Shown: positions 55,001-60,185 of the stretch, piece after piece
Numbering within the stretch: position 1 is the stretch's first letter
Layout: every line of letters begins with the position of its first letter
DNA from: Bostrychus sinensis
Lineage: Eukaryota; Chordata; Actinopteri; Gobiiformes; Eleotridae
DNA: 64,000 bases
Assembly (NCBI GenBank): GCA_020698575.1
Contig: CM036256.1
Coordinates: forward strand, 15,515,908-15,579,907
Reading direction: 5' to 3'
Notes under the pieces: generated by a model
The model's database searches: none
The model's input: only the letters and a program-made list of their open reading frames with translations
Told to the model about the DNA's origin: nothing
Translations under genes and position numbers: made by a program

Positions 55001-58000
55001 ATACCTGGAATTGTGTTTTCCTTCATTCACTTTTGTTTGAGTAATCCTGTAGTCTGCGTTTCTGAGGCCTCAAAATGCTTGGTCCCATGAATCTCTACTT
55101 CTCCAAAAAATTCCCGCCTTCCCCAGAAAGCACTGACCAACAATAAGCCCTCTCAGTCATAGAAAAAAAAAAAAAAAAAAAAACCTGTACGGCTCTGTTT
55201 CCACTGATTCCTCTCAACTTTTCATTTTGCAGTAAAATGGAGTCAAAAAGTTTAAGGAAGTGAAACACCCTTTTTCTATGTTTATGTTCAAAAGAACGTG
55301 ACAGCTATGCACTCCGCTGCCCTCTTTTGCTCTGCTTGGTTTAAAAAGATTTTTAAAAAGCACAATATAGTGCCTTTAATGTCTCAGAAATATTCATTGT
55401 TGAAAACTTGAGATTTTGAGTTGGTCCCAAAACTCAAAAATCTTGAGGGATCCTGTTGCCTTGAATTTTTGAGTTTTTGCAAAATTTTTTATTTTTTATT
55501 TTTATTTTTTTACAGTGCAGGTGGCACATACAGTATAAGACATGTAGTTTCTGATGCTAGGATACTAATATCACATAAAGTATTTGGACAGTGCTCTTGC
55601 ACTGCTCGCCCCCTCAGGGTGAATAGCAAACTTTCAGCTTTAATTAAATTCAGTAGCAACAGTAGCTTAATAAAAACACATTGAGCTCTGAGGTGTCAAA
55701 TGTTGATGGAAGAACATATTTTGCTTTGACATATTTTTCATGACATAATCCATTTGGACCGGGTCAGATGCAGGTGGACGTCCTGTTTTGGAAACCATCT
55801 GACCTTAACAAAGCTGTAATTTTATCAAGCTTTTACTCAGCTTCAGCTCTGGCACCTTGGAGCTGAACTATAGCCATTATAGAGAGTGTATGCTATGATC
55901 TTCCACTATGTTATAAATGTCTTGAATGGCGTAAATGTCTGTAGCCAAAACCACACTTAAGTTTCATAAAGTGTCTCTTTGAGGAGTGCTGGTAAGGGGT
56001 CAAACCATTTTCCACTTTTGTACATGTGTAAGGATTTATGGTGACAACTCTAGCTATCTGGAAACCGTGAATCTCTCATCTGCTTCCCTTTAAAAATGAA
56101 AAATAATAAAGCCACTTTTTATTTGTTTGAACCAAATAGATATTCCATCTCTCCTAACCACAGCCGTTATGTGCAAAACACTGGAGTATTAAGAGAGCCT
56201 AGAAAAAAGATGTGAATGACAATATGGCGACACCAACATAACACATTTTGAACAGGGTAAAAGTCATTAAATTATTATTATTATTATTATTTTTTTTTTT
56301 TGGGACAGGAAACATACCAGACGTTAAAATGGCTATGTTATGACTATACACATTTTTTCTGATGTTCAGCTCCTAGGAACTATATGTTCAGTACATGCCC
56401 CATTCAAAATAGACCTTCAATCCAAGAGCAGTTAGAAGCTATCCAGAGTAATTGCTGCAAGCAGGACCCGAATGCCAGATTTGTCTCTATATGTAAAATG
56501 GTTTGCAAATTAGCTAGGAATGCCAAAAATAAGACGAAGAACCTTGTTTGGCTCCATTTGTTGCAAGAGGCTGCGGCCTATAATAGCTTACAGAATATAT
56601 CCTTTTTCCAGGAATAACAAGGAGACTTAGCGGAGGAAATATGGAGATGTACTAAGTGTTTACAGAACATAAGTTTAGGTTAGGACAGCAGAGGAAGTGC
56701 TCTGGCCATGCTTAGAGCTGTGGTATTTTCAGCATCAGCTTTTTACTTGAACAGCTAATTAAATTATCACCAAATTACAAGAACATTTAACACAGACTGT
56801 GCGTCAATAGGTGCCTAACAAGGATATTATGTTAGTGAACTCGAGTGGCTCATACTGGTCCAGACTTCACGTCATTCAACAGAGTTATTTTTCAATTTGA
56901 GAATTTTTTCAATTATAACAACCATGAAACCCACACTGATTGCATGACATTTTGTAATTGCTACAGAAAACCATTTTTATCCCCTGTATTTACTCTCATA
57001 TTTTTAACCATAACTAAAAGCCATTTGCGTAAACCTTTATAGCCTAATGTTAACTTTTATTTCTCCTCCTACACTGGTGATACGGCTGTACCAAAGACAC
57101 AAGTGGACCTTCTTATATTTAGTCTTGCATCATAAAAAGTTATAAAAACATATACAATGGAAGCACAACACAGAGAGGTTCAGGGCTTGATATTAACACT
57201 GCCAAATGCGAGTAGATTTTCTTTTTGGCTAATAACACAAATACTCCCACTATCCACTTTAGATGGTTGAATTATATGCATAAGTATATCTTAACTAGAG
57301 GTTAGACCTGAATTTATACTCAATTAGTATATAGTAATTTATCATAATTAAAGAAAGAAAAATATTAATTTAAACAAAATAACATGTTTTAAAAGAAGTG
57401 ACACCACATGCACTCATTAAAAAAAGGAATCTGCCTCTATAGATAAATCTGTTTTTAAATATTTGATAAATCCCTGTTCATATCTTAACCAAATTTTACA
57501 TTTTTTTTTTACTTACTGTATACTGTAAAACATACACAACAGCTAAACAAAAAAATTGTGGCTAGTAAAAACTCAAATTGGCTAGTAATTTTTGACAAAG
57601 ACTAGCTACAGTGGCCAATGAGCAAAAAAGTAAATGTCAAGCCCTGGAGAGGTTGTAGTTGAACAGCCTGATGATCAAACCCACAATCTTCTCATTGCAA
57701 GGCAGAAGCGCTAACCACTCTGCCACATGCACCCCCAATTGACCAAAACACTGATAAAAAACCATTACCTTTTCTGTGTGCCAATTATATGCATGCAGCC
57801 TTTCTCCGTCTCCATAGGTGACCTGCTTTTCAATATTTTTCCGTTATTTCCACCACAGTAAAAGCCTTGTCAGTCAGTAAAATGCTGAACTCACTGCGGT
57901 TTTCACCTTAACATTTTGCTAGTAAATTGTATTAAGTCTGTGTCTTGGGGAGTGAAACTAATAGTAGCGTCTGCGCCCGTGATGTCATTTTCTGAAAGTG

Positions 58001-60062
58001 GCTCATGTGGAAAATAAAAAACCTGGGTTAGAAAGTGGATAAATAAACGCTCTTTGTTCACTCCACTCGTGCGGTTGTTAATTTCCTCTTAACTTGCACA
58101 TATCGAGTGTGTAGCCCGGGTGCTCCGATGTGTCATCAGTTCATCAGTATAACGTGTTGTGGCTTTTTGGTGGCGCTGCTCGCTTCAGCAGACTTGTGGC
58201 TTGGCAGGACCGGGGACAGCTTGCCGTATTAGTGGCGGGTTTGGCTGAATGATGAGGCGCTGTGAGTGGAATGAATGAAATCTGCCATTCCTGCCATTTT
58301 CTAACTTTAAACAAACACTACAAGGACTAAATAGACTGCTTTAGTTATTTATTGCAGTCATTGTACCTTTGAGAGGTGTTTTTTTGCAAACTCTATACAT
58401 CGTGTGACTATTCGAGACGATTTTACTGCTGCAACGGTTTGGCTTTAGTACCATTTATGAATTTTAGAGAAATCAAACTCCCTGCTCTTATTAAAGCTAT
58501 TCATTAGCCCTATTGACATGACCATCCATTTATTCAGTCATTCATTCAGCCATTGTGTGTTTTGGGTCAAAGCTGGAATGTGGCAGTAACAGTGCACCTT
58601 ACTTGGCCTGGACTCCTCAGACAGACAGCAAGAGAGTCCGATCTCAATGTGTTATTCTACAAACCCAGTTCGATAAAACCTGGGACACTGTGTGAAATGT
58701 CAATGATTTGAATGCAATGATCCCTAAAACCATATTTTAGCAATTTTTATTTTTCATATATTGATTCATTGACTGGACATTATAAATTAGCTTTGGGTCA
58801 CATATGGCTTCTTCTTTGCATGATACAGTTATAACTTGCTTTGAGATGTTTTGGGGTCGATATGCAGGGCAGATTTTCCTATGTTTTGTGAAAGAAAGTA
58901 ATCTCAAAAAGTCCTCTATTTTTGTGAGTTTTATAATTGTCGCCATGTATTGTGCATTTATGGCTTTTCACCGTTGTCATTAGTGCACCGTAAATAATAG
59001 CCGTGGCAAAGATTTTAAGTGTCTGCTATAGGCCTGTTTTATTGCATGGCTCTGTAAGACAACATTTAAGCCCCCGTTCCACTGCGATGTTTAAAGATTC
59101 CGTCTGGAAAACAAAGGCGTATGTTTATTGGATGTTTCTATTTGTTTTTCAGCTGGTTTTCAGATGTATTTAGACGTTACTCATGCTGTTCTTCTAGCTA
59201 CCGTCCATGGCCAAAACATTTGTATTTGCCACCGTATGCTGCCGTCTGACATAAATATTTAGACGGAATCATCAAACGGCGCAGTGGGACAGGGGCTTTA
59301 ACAACAGCCAGTGGGATTGAATTTACAGTACAGCGCCTTCCTTCGGGAGGCGGGCTTACATACGGGCTTACATACCAAAAAACTTGAAACCCAAACAAAT
59401 GCCTGACCAAAAATCGGCTTTGAATCTCAAGCGCTAGCTGATGGCTGATTTTCTGAAAAATGCAAAAATCTTGTAGTGATTTCCAGAACAAAATCCCATT
59501 AATTTTGTGCTGATTAAGGGCCCAAGGATCCTGAGCACTGAATACATCCAGCCCTTTGTTGCCCTTTGCAAGCTTTTTTGAGATGTTGCAGCAAATTAAA
59601 AATTAGCTTTTTATTTTTTATAAAATTGTGAAATAACACATTTTTAACACATTGTATTGTATGTTTATGTTCTGTTGGGAATCTTTTTCTTTCCATTTCA
59701 CTTTTCTCTTCGGGGATTGCATTACTTTGTATACATTTTACACTAGCTTTTTTGAAATGAGGTTGTAGCAGTATATTTTTAAGATGTGCTTCCACTAATC
59801 TCTCAAACTCTTTTATTTCAACAGGAAGGCTGGCCTGATCCTCTCCCAGCTAAACGAACTCTCGCCCTGGTGTAAAGGACTTCTTCAGGAGCCTAAGATT
59901 GGCCTAAGGAGGATGTCCCTGAAGTTTCTGTCTTGTCGTTACACTGACAGTAAGGCGTTTGGTCTGAAGTGGTCCGAGATGGGGCAGGACGTGCACAAGG
60001 CGTGTGATGAACAGACACTCACAGTCATGTACAACGACTATGGTGAGCCCAAAGAGCTGTAG
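20054..60062 (+). CDS. astn1: Astrotactin-1, C-terminal part (seven exons, 5' end outside window)
   Basis: Joined coding segments: 20054-20332, 22326-22459, 23111-23262, 44227-44362, 47128-47228, 48648-48831 and 59825-60062. They total 1224 bases, or 407 residues plus TAG; internal junction phases are 0, 2, 1, 2, 1, 2 and all fit. Astrotactins are vertebrate neuronal membrane glycoproteins of about 1300 residues that act in glia-guided neuron migration; ASTN2 controls surface display of ASTN1. The part here holds a cysteine-rich linker (residues about 45-135), a fibronectin III domain (about 138-260) and the annexin-like C-terminal domain (about 268-407). The choice of paralogue rests on the C-terminus: TLHRVLYHYNQRYESFGEF and the ending YNDYGEPKEL resemble the ASTN1 end as I remember it, while ASTN2 diverges strongly there. 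The start codon, signal peptide, membrane segments, EGF repeats and most of the MACPF domain lie upstream of the window. Astrotactin identity is near certain; paralogue 1 is likely. Confidence 0.88.
21250..21729 (+). mobile_element. Tc1-like DNA transposon, internally deleted
   Basis: The two ends are inverted repeats: TACACTATGTTTCCAAAAGT at the left, and at the right TTTTGGAAATATAGTGTA, whose complement begins TACACTATATTTCC. Between them are pieces of a Tc1-type transposase: a block at 21310-21480 containing FGDGPFLFQHD, then, after frame breaks, WPAQSPDL-like and WDELE-like motifs near 21500-21555. These correspond to the catalytic DDE region. At 480 bp the copy is far shorter than a full Tc1 element (about 1.3-1.6 kb), and the frame is interrupted by stops, so it is dead. 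The flanking TA at each end fits Tc1 target choice. Confidence 0.85.
21310..21560 (+). pseudogene. Tc1-like transposase fragment (broken)
   Basis: An open stretch of about 60 codons contains a match to the catalytic-domain segment around the second aspartate (PFLFQHD). A stop follows at about 21493, and a second segment with DWPAQSPDL-like and WDELE-like signatures continues in another frame. The N-terminal DNA-binding domain and much of the catalytic core are missing. It lies inside the inverted repeats of the 21250-21729 element and is a decayed relic, not a gene. Confidence 0.75.
21830..21950 (-). repeat. SINE fragment, 5' half
   Basis: On the minus strand this reads as the head of the family whose best copy is at 43050-43390: a tRNA-like promoter with 'agtggttagcactcatgcct' followed by a 'gtgggttcatccc' B-box-like motif. 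Only the first part is present. Confidence 0.55.
22145..22232 (+). repeat. SINE fragment, 3' half
   Basis: Contains the diagnostic 3' block 'ctgggataggctccagtc' and an 'agaagaataagtaaataag' tail shared with the copies at 43050-43390 and 26855-27010. The 5' part is absent. Confidence 0.55.
22326..22459 (+). CDS. astn1: astn1 exon: cysteine-rich linker
   Basis: Acceptor TGTCTGTAG before 22326; donor CAG|GTTAGC at 22460. It encodes 44 full codons plus two bases of a split arginine. Landmarks are ALQEAMMSMLWCSGKGD, VIDDWCRCDSSSFG and DGLPTCAPLPQP. The spaced cysteines form the disulphide-rich segment just before the fibronectin III domain and are highly conserved in the family. The reading continues past the donor into intron for about 20 codons before a stop, but those codons are not part of the protein. 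Confidence 0.95.
22460..23110. other. astn1 intron (651 bp)
   Basis: Phase 2 intron, the shortest in the window. A T-rich tract at about 23078-23100 precedes the acceptor. I see no repeats or genes in it. Confidence 0.85.
23111..23262 (+). CDS. astn1: astn1 exon: start of fibronectin III domain
   Basis: Acceptor TTGCCAG before 23111; donor ACAG|GTATTC at 23263. It is 152 bases, phase 2 in and phase 1 out. Landmarks: LKLSYTYEPSSSLVIMEWNH, then PPIGVRIADYLISQEKVSE and DHSKVET. The SLVIMEW strand with its tryptophan is the typical early core of a fibronectin III fold, and the SDHSKVETE stretch that runs into the next exon is an astrotactin signature. Confidence 0.95.
24996..25125 (-). repeat. 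SINE copy with (TAA)n tail
   Basis: The minus strand begins 'ggtggcagtagctcagttgg', passes to 'aaattgtaaaagtgactctg' and 'aaaagtgttatataaac', and ends in an (ATT)n run, read as (TAA)n at 24999-25029 on the + strand. Same family as 36464-36735 with an internal deletion. Confidence 0.65.
25440..25610 (+). mobile_element. LINE 3' end fragment
   Basis: Has 'ctggccagcactcccttgaa', then 'aaggaggttttaatctt' and 'ccttgttaaataacaataaa'. This is the + strand counterpart of the LINE terminus at 17290-17400. Only the 3' end survives. Confidence 0.65.
26730..26850 (-). repeat. tRNA-derived SINE head, decayed copy
   Basis: Shares 'cagacctgcatttgaa' and 'ggggtaaatgctctatcc' (complement of A and B box regions) with the copies at 3340, 5740 and 27595. 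Confidence 0.45.
26855..27010 (+). repeat. SINE copy, 'ggataggctcc' family, partial
   Basis: Shares 'ccttccaccatccaa', 'gtatcccgcctcaggccca', 'agctgctgggaaaggc' and 'gaaataagcagaagaat' with 43050-43390. The head is missing. Confidence 0.65.
27595..27900 (-). repeat. tRNA-derived SINE head and associated old repeat
   Basis: On the minus strand a block starting 'tacctccaccaaggaggt' precedes 'atgtggctcaagtgtgcccc' (A-box-like) and 'tttgagtgcaggtctagg' (B-box region). Part of the same text occurs at 5740-6110, where the 'caccaaggaggttatgtttt' start lies in the opposite direction. Confidence 0.5.
30268..30286. repeat. (CA)n microsatellite
   Basis: About nine AC dinucleotides without interruption. 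Confidence 0.9.
30855..30885. repeat. (TG)n microsatellite
   Basis: About fifteen TG units with one TA interruption. Confidence 0.9.
31750..31825 (+). repeat. SINE tail fragment
   Basis: Has 'gaaggatgggtcaaatgcag' followed by 'atgacaaatttccctacagg', a 3' block common in fish SINEs. Confidence 0.5.
32009..32275 (-). repeat. SINE copy, 'ggataggctcc' family, nearly full length
   Basis: On the minus strand it runs from a tRNA-like head with 'ggaggttgtgggtttaatc', through 'tgtctgcatgtcctccctgt' and 'gtccaaagacatgcac', to 'tagttgctggaataggat'. It matches 43050-43390 in the opposite orientation. Confidence 0.7.
32945..33530 (-). repeat. MITE relics of the 'agaggtggaag' family
   Basis: Pieces such as 'tacttttacttaaatc', 'gttgagtacctctactaaat' and 'acttgagtacagactttcc' resemble the complete element at 63067-63360. 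The part 33255-33420 ('cccaagcctggataa', 'aggtaatctggcttaaaa') appears to be another repeat joined to it. Confidence 0.4.
34147..35084. repeat. Long inverted repeat (foldback), arms about 390-405 bp
   Basis: Left arm 34147-34533 and right arm 34680-35084 are reverse complements over nearly their whole length, with indels and scattered mismatches. The loop is about 146 bases. Matching landmarks are 'ctgactttcatctcc', 'atattagtctctggcga', 'caattgtttctgtccaagtg'-like text, 'ggcagcctgtgtgaatttta', 'ttggcttcaagttt' and 'tgccattctggagga'. No coding content or transposase is seen in the arms, and no known family was recognised. If transcribed as part of the astn1 primary transcript it would fold into a very long hairpin. 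Confidence 0.88.
35714..35743. repeat. (TG)n microsatellite
   Basis: Two TG runs interrupted by a short GGGG segment. Confidence 0.85.
36143..36440. repeat. Two SINE halves in opposite orientation
   Basis: 36143-36280 is the reverse complement of the 3' half of the 'ggataggctcc' SINE ('gctggagcctatcgcagcaa', 'cacagggctgacacagagac'). 36283-36440 is the forward 5' half ('agtggttaccactaatgcct', 'ccactgtccaaagacatgct'). Confidence 0.65.
36464..36735 (+). repeat. tRNA-derived SINE, full-length copy
   Basis: Head 'gcagtagctcagtaggttgc' is A-box-like and 'ggcagttcgatccccac' is a clear B box. The body has 'gtgtccttgggcaagacact' and the 3' end 'gcaactttgagtgttcagaa', then 'aaagcactatatagaataaa'. It is the best copy of this family in the window; others lie at 7198-7350 and 24996-25125. 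Confidence 0.75.
36735..36905 (+). repeat. hAT-like MITE relic, 3' part
   Basis: Shares 'aagcctaaatattgttttaa', 'gaaacagata' and 'tggttctgtaaa' with 14990-15240 and 18405-18645, directly after the SINE. Confidence 0.55.
37216..37270. repeat. (CA)n microsatellite, interrupted
   Basis: CA runs broken by CTC and GACA segments. Confidence 0.85.
39053..39115 (+). repeat. tRNA-like SINE head
   Basis: 'cggtggctcacctggtagag' resembles an A box with following stem and 'gacctgggtttgattcacg' a B box. The tRNA fold is not preserved, so this is a SINE remnant, not a tRNA gene. Confidence 0.5.
39930..40510 (+). repeat. Dispersed repeat shared with 15240-15570
   Basis: The end block 'ctaaaaagtcttaaaaagat', then 'cacaagacaaaacctggaac' and 'taccctg' matches 15490-15553. 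The middle differs. Confidence 0.55.
41865..42205 (+). repeat. MITE-like repeat, copy 1
   Basis: Shares with 45485-45935: 'gtaaacctaaacttt', 'ggaagctttttttt', 'agttgtatatatttgttgtt', 'ccctgaacctagattga', 'ttttccccaaagt' and 'cagatttgag'. The left inverted terminus is lost. Confidence 0.7.
43050..43390 (+). repeat. SINE, 'ggataggctcc' family, best copy
   Basis: It runs from a B-box-like 'ggttgtgggttcaatcaccg' through 'cctcccaccgtccaaagaca', 'ggtgactctaaattgaccct', 'gtcagccctgcgacaagctg', 'ccagggtgtaccccgcctgc' and 'gggataggctccagtcacct' to 'gaataagcggtagaaaatga'. Fragments of the same family lie at 12318, 21830, 22145, 26855, 32009, 36143, 50388 and 57655. Confidence 0.75.
44227..44362 (+). 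CDS. astn1: astn1 exon: middle of fibronectin III domain
   Basis: Acceptor TGTTGCAG before 44227; donor AT|GTAAGG at 44363. It is 136 bases, phase 1 in and phase 2 out. Landmarks: TLLSFVDDILSGARSPC, a variable loop VMLGDIPDLLSSS, then ISLIVRCLEPDTTYM. LEPDTTYM is the classical fibronectin III motif before the F strand, and the split ATG codon for methionine is completed in the next exon. Confidence 0.96.
44363..47127. other. astn1 intron (2765 bp)
   Basis: Phase 2 intron. It contains a MITE-like element at 45463-45830 whose relative lies at 41865-42205 in the previous intron. No coding sequence recognised. Confidence 0.8.
45463..45935 (+). mobile_element. MITE-like element, copy 2, with inverted termini
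   Basis: Left terminus 'atagcgtcaatctaggttca' and right 'ctgaacctagattaatgcca' (ending near 45830) are inverted repeats. The interior matches 41865-42205, and the similarity continues to about 45935. No transposase is present. Confidence 0.6.
47128..47228 (+). CDS. astn1: astn1 exon: end of fibronectin III domain
   Basis: Acceptor CTGTCTAG before 47128; donor AAG|GTGAGG at 47229. It is 101 bases, phase 2 in and phase 1 out. It encodes FRLWAVDTTGRRSSPSEV, the F and G strands of the fibronectin fold, then TIKTPCPTVDDVKAQ, a linker with a conserved cysteine leading to the annexin-like domain. Confidence 0.95.
47229..48647. other. astn1 intron (1419 bp)
   Basis: Phase 1 intron. It holds the first copy of a local duplication at 47877-48056 (second copy at 49122-49274). 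No coding sequence recognised. Confidence 0.8.
47877..48056 (+). repeat. Local duplication, copy 1 (before the sixth exon)
   Basis: 'aatatactttttaaaccatc', 'tttgttaatatagatctaat', 'agagcttccattttt', 'ggctttcag' and 'aatggtccacagcta' recur in the same order at 49122-49274, with small indels. Confidence 0.85.
48648..48831 (+). CDS. astn1: astn1 exon: annexin-like domain, first part
   Basis: Acceptor GGCCTCCAG before 48648; donor AAG|GTACCT at 48832. It is 184 bases, phase 1 in and phase 2 out. Landmarks: IADKIYNLFNGYTSGKEQQ, YNTLMDLGAPTLHRVLYHY, NQRYESFGEFTWRCEDELG. This is the best-conserved exon and the best paralogue marker: the LHRVLYHYN and ESFGEFTWRCE stretches agree with ASTN1. By analogy with the solved ASTN2 C-terminal structure it belongs to the annexin-like domain. 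Third positions are strongly G/C, unlike the AT-rich introns. Confidence 0.97.
48972..49520 (+). repeat. Duplication mosaic after the sixth exon
   Basis: Three blocks: 48972-49110 and 49281-49415 are copies of each other ('ccataaagaaacaggtga', 'ccgagcactt', 'gccagagaataca', 'attacttaaacatgc'). Between them 49122-49274 is a copy of 47877-48056. The last block continues into 'acaactccaggtatgg' and 'ggtagaaagctcaaaaat', the dispersed family also seen at 14490-14795. Confidence 0.8.
49752..49771. repeat. (AT)n microsatellite after poly-A
   Basis: About ten AT dinucleotides preceded by a run of A. Confidence 0.9.
50388..51310 (+). repeat. SINE split by a nested MITE
   Basis: The 5' part at 50388-50559 ('ggtgcacagtggcagagtcg', 'cctcccaccatccaggcatg') and the 3' part at 51158-51310 ('attgcacatagtgaatgaat', 'gggtgtacccctctcaggcc', 'gaataagcagaagatgaatg') form one copy of the 43050-43390 family. 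It is interrupted by the element at 50560-51154. Confidence 0.75.
50560..51154. mobile_element. PIF/Harbinger-like MITE nested in a SINE
   Basis: Left GGGCCTGTTTACAC and right GTCTAAACAGCTCC are imperfect inverted termini. A TAA trinucleotide flanks both sides (50557-50559 and 51155-51157), fitting the 3-bp duplication of PIF/Harbinger elements. The 595-bp interior has no transposase; its right half has 'ccatcgttttcaaaagactg' and 'cagattctgcaaaatgcgtt'. Confidence 0.7.
53590..53860 (+). pseudogene. Tc1-like transposase N-terminal fragment (decayed)
   Basis: The reading starting at 53620 contains YQKCSKEGSAW and IAEEVNAGHN. In the fish Tc1-like transposases I know, YQKWSKEG and IAE.VNAG lie in the N-terminal DNA-binding region in this order with similar spacing. 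Just upstream another frame reads DLNKLDKGQI, matching the usual start of that region. Frameshifts, a deletion and stops make it a relic. Terminal inverted repeats were not identified. Confidence 0.65.
54013..54033. repeat. Homopolymer C12-T9 tract
   Basis: About twelve C followed directly by about nine T. Its length is a likely assembly uncertainty. Confidence 0.8.
54894..55378. mobile_element. MITE-like element containing reverse 'acaactccaggt' repeat
   Basis: Left 'tttaaaggaacactgtg' and right 'cacaatatagtgcctttaa' are roughly inverted. Inside, 54940-55110 is the reverse complement of the repeat at 14640-14795 and 49400-49520 ('ggggctatattatgcaaaat', 'ccatgttataatgttgt', 'acctggaattgtgttt'). 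It also has a poly-A run of about 21 at 55163-55183. Confidence 0.55.
57181..57646. mobile_element. hAT-like non-autonomous element with perfect 8-bp target duplication
   Basis: Left terminus CAGGGCTTGATATTAAC and right terminus (complement) CAGGGCTTGACATTTAC are inverted repeats. The target duplication GAGAGGTT is exact at 57173-57180 and 57647-57654. The 466-bp interior is AT-rich and lacks transposase. It sits inside a minus-strand SINE. Confidence 0.88.
57655..57740 (-). repeat. SINE head interrupted by the hAT-like element
   Basis: The minus strand reads 'tggcagagtggttagcgctt', then 'gattgtgggtttgatcatca', the A/B-box region of the 43050-43390 family. The next SINE bases seem to continue at about 57150-57172, on the far side of the inserted element. 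Confidence 0.6.
59069..59297. mobile_element. PIF/Harbinger-like MITE
   Basis: Left AGCCCCCGTTCCACTGCG and right (complement) AGCCCCTGTCCCACTGCG are good inverted repeats, extending over about 40 bases to a shared 'gattccgtct'. TTA flanks both ends (59066-59068 and 59298-59300), the 3-bp duplication typical of PIF/Harbinger. The 229-bp element is non-coding and lies 527 bases before the last astn1 exon. Confidence 0.82.
59825..60062 (+). CDS. astn1: astn1 terminal coding exon with stop codon
   Basis: Acceptor TTTCAACAG before 59825; the first G completes a split arginine. It encodes 78 residues and ends with TAG at 60060-60062. Landmarks: KAGLILSQLNELSPWCKGLL, QEPKIGLRRMSLKFLSCRY, FGLKWSEMGQDVHKACDEQ, and the ending YNDYGEPKEL. 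The conserved cysteines and the ending fit the C-terminal cap of ASTN1. A good internal donor-like sequence (ATG|GTGAGC, GT at 60043) overlaps the YGEP codons; there is no evidence that it is used. Confidence 0.96.
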
Positions 60063-60179
60063 ATTTAGTTTATAAATCCTATGTTTACGAACAGAACGAT
60101 TGTATGTAAAGATGGATAGAGACAAACTTTCTTTGCACAATTGGTCACTATACAAATGTAACGCAATTATATATAGTCT

Positions 60180-60185
60180 AATAAA
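60180..60185 (+). terminator. Proximal poly(A) signal AATAAA
   Basis: First canonical hexamer, 118 bases after the astn1 stop codon. It would give a very short 3' UTR. No obvious GT-rich element follows closely, so use is uncertain. Confidence 0.4.

Larger units (their letters stand above)
48832..59824. other. Last astn1 intron (10,993 bp)
   Basis: Phase 2 intron. It contains the local duplication mosaic (48972-49520), a nested MITE in a SINE (50388-51310), a Tc1-like relic (53590-53860), a MITE-like block (54894-55378), a hAT-like element (57181-57646) and a PIF-like element (59069-59297). GC-richer stretches without known content lie at 52640-52960 and 58080-58270. Confidence 0.8.
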
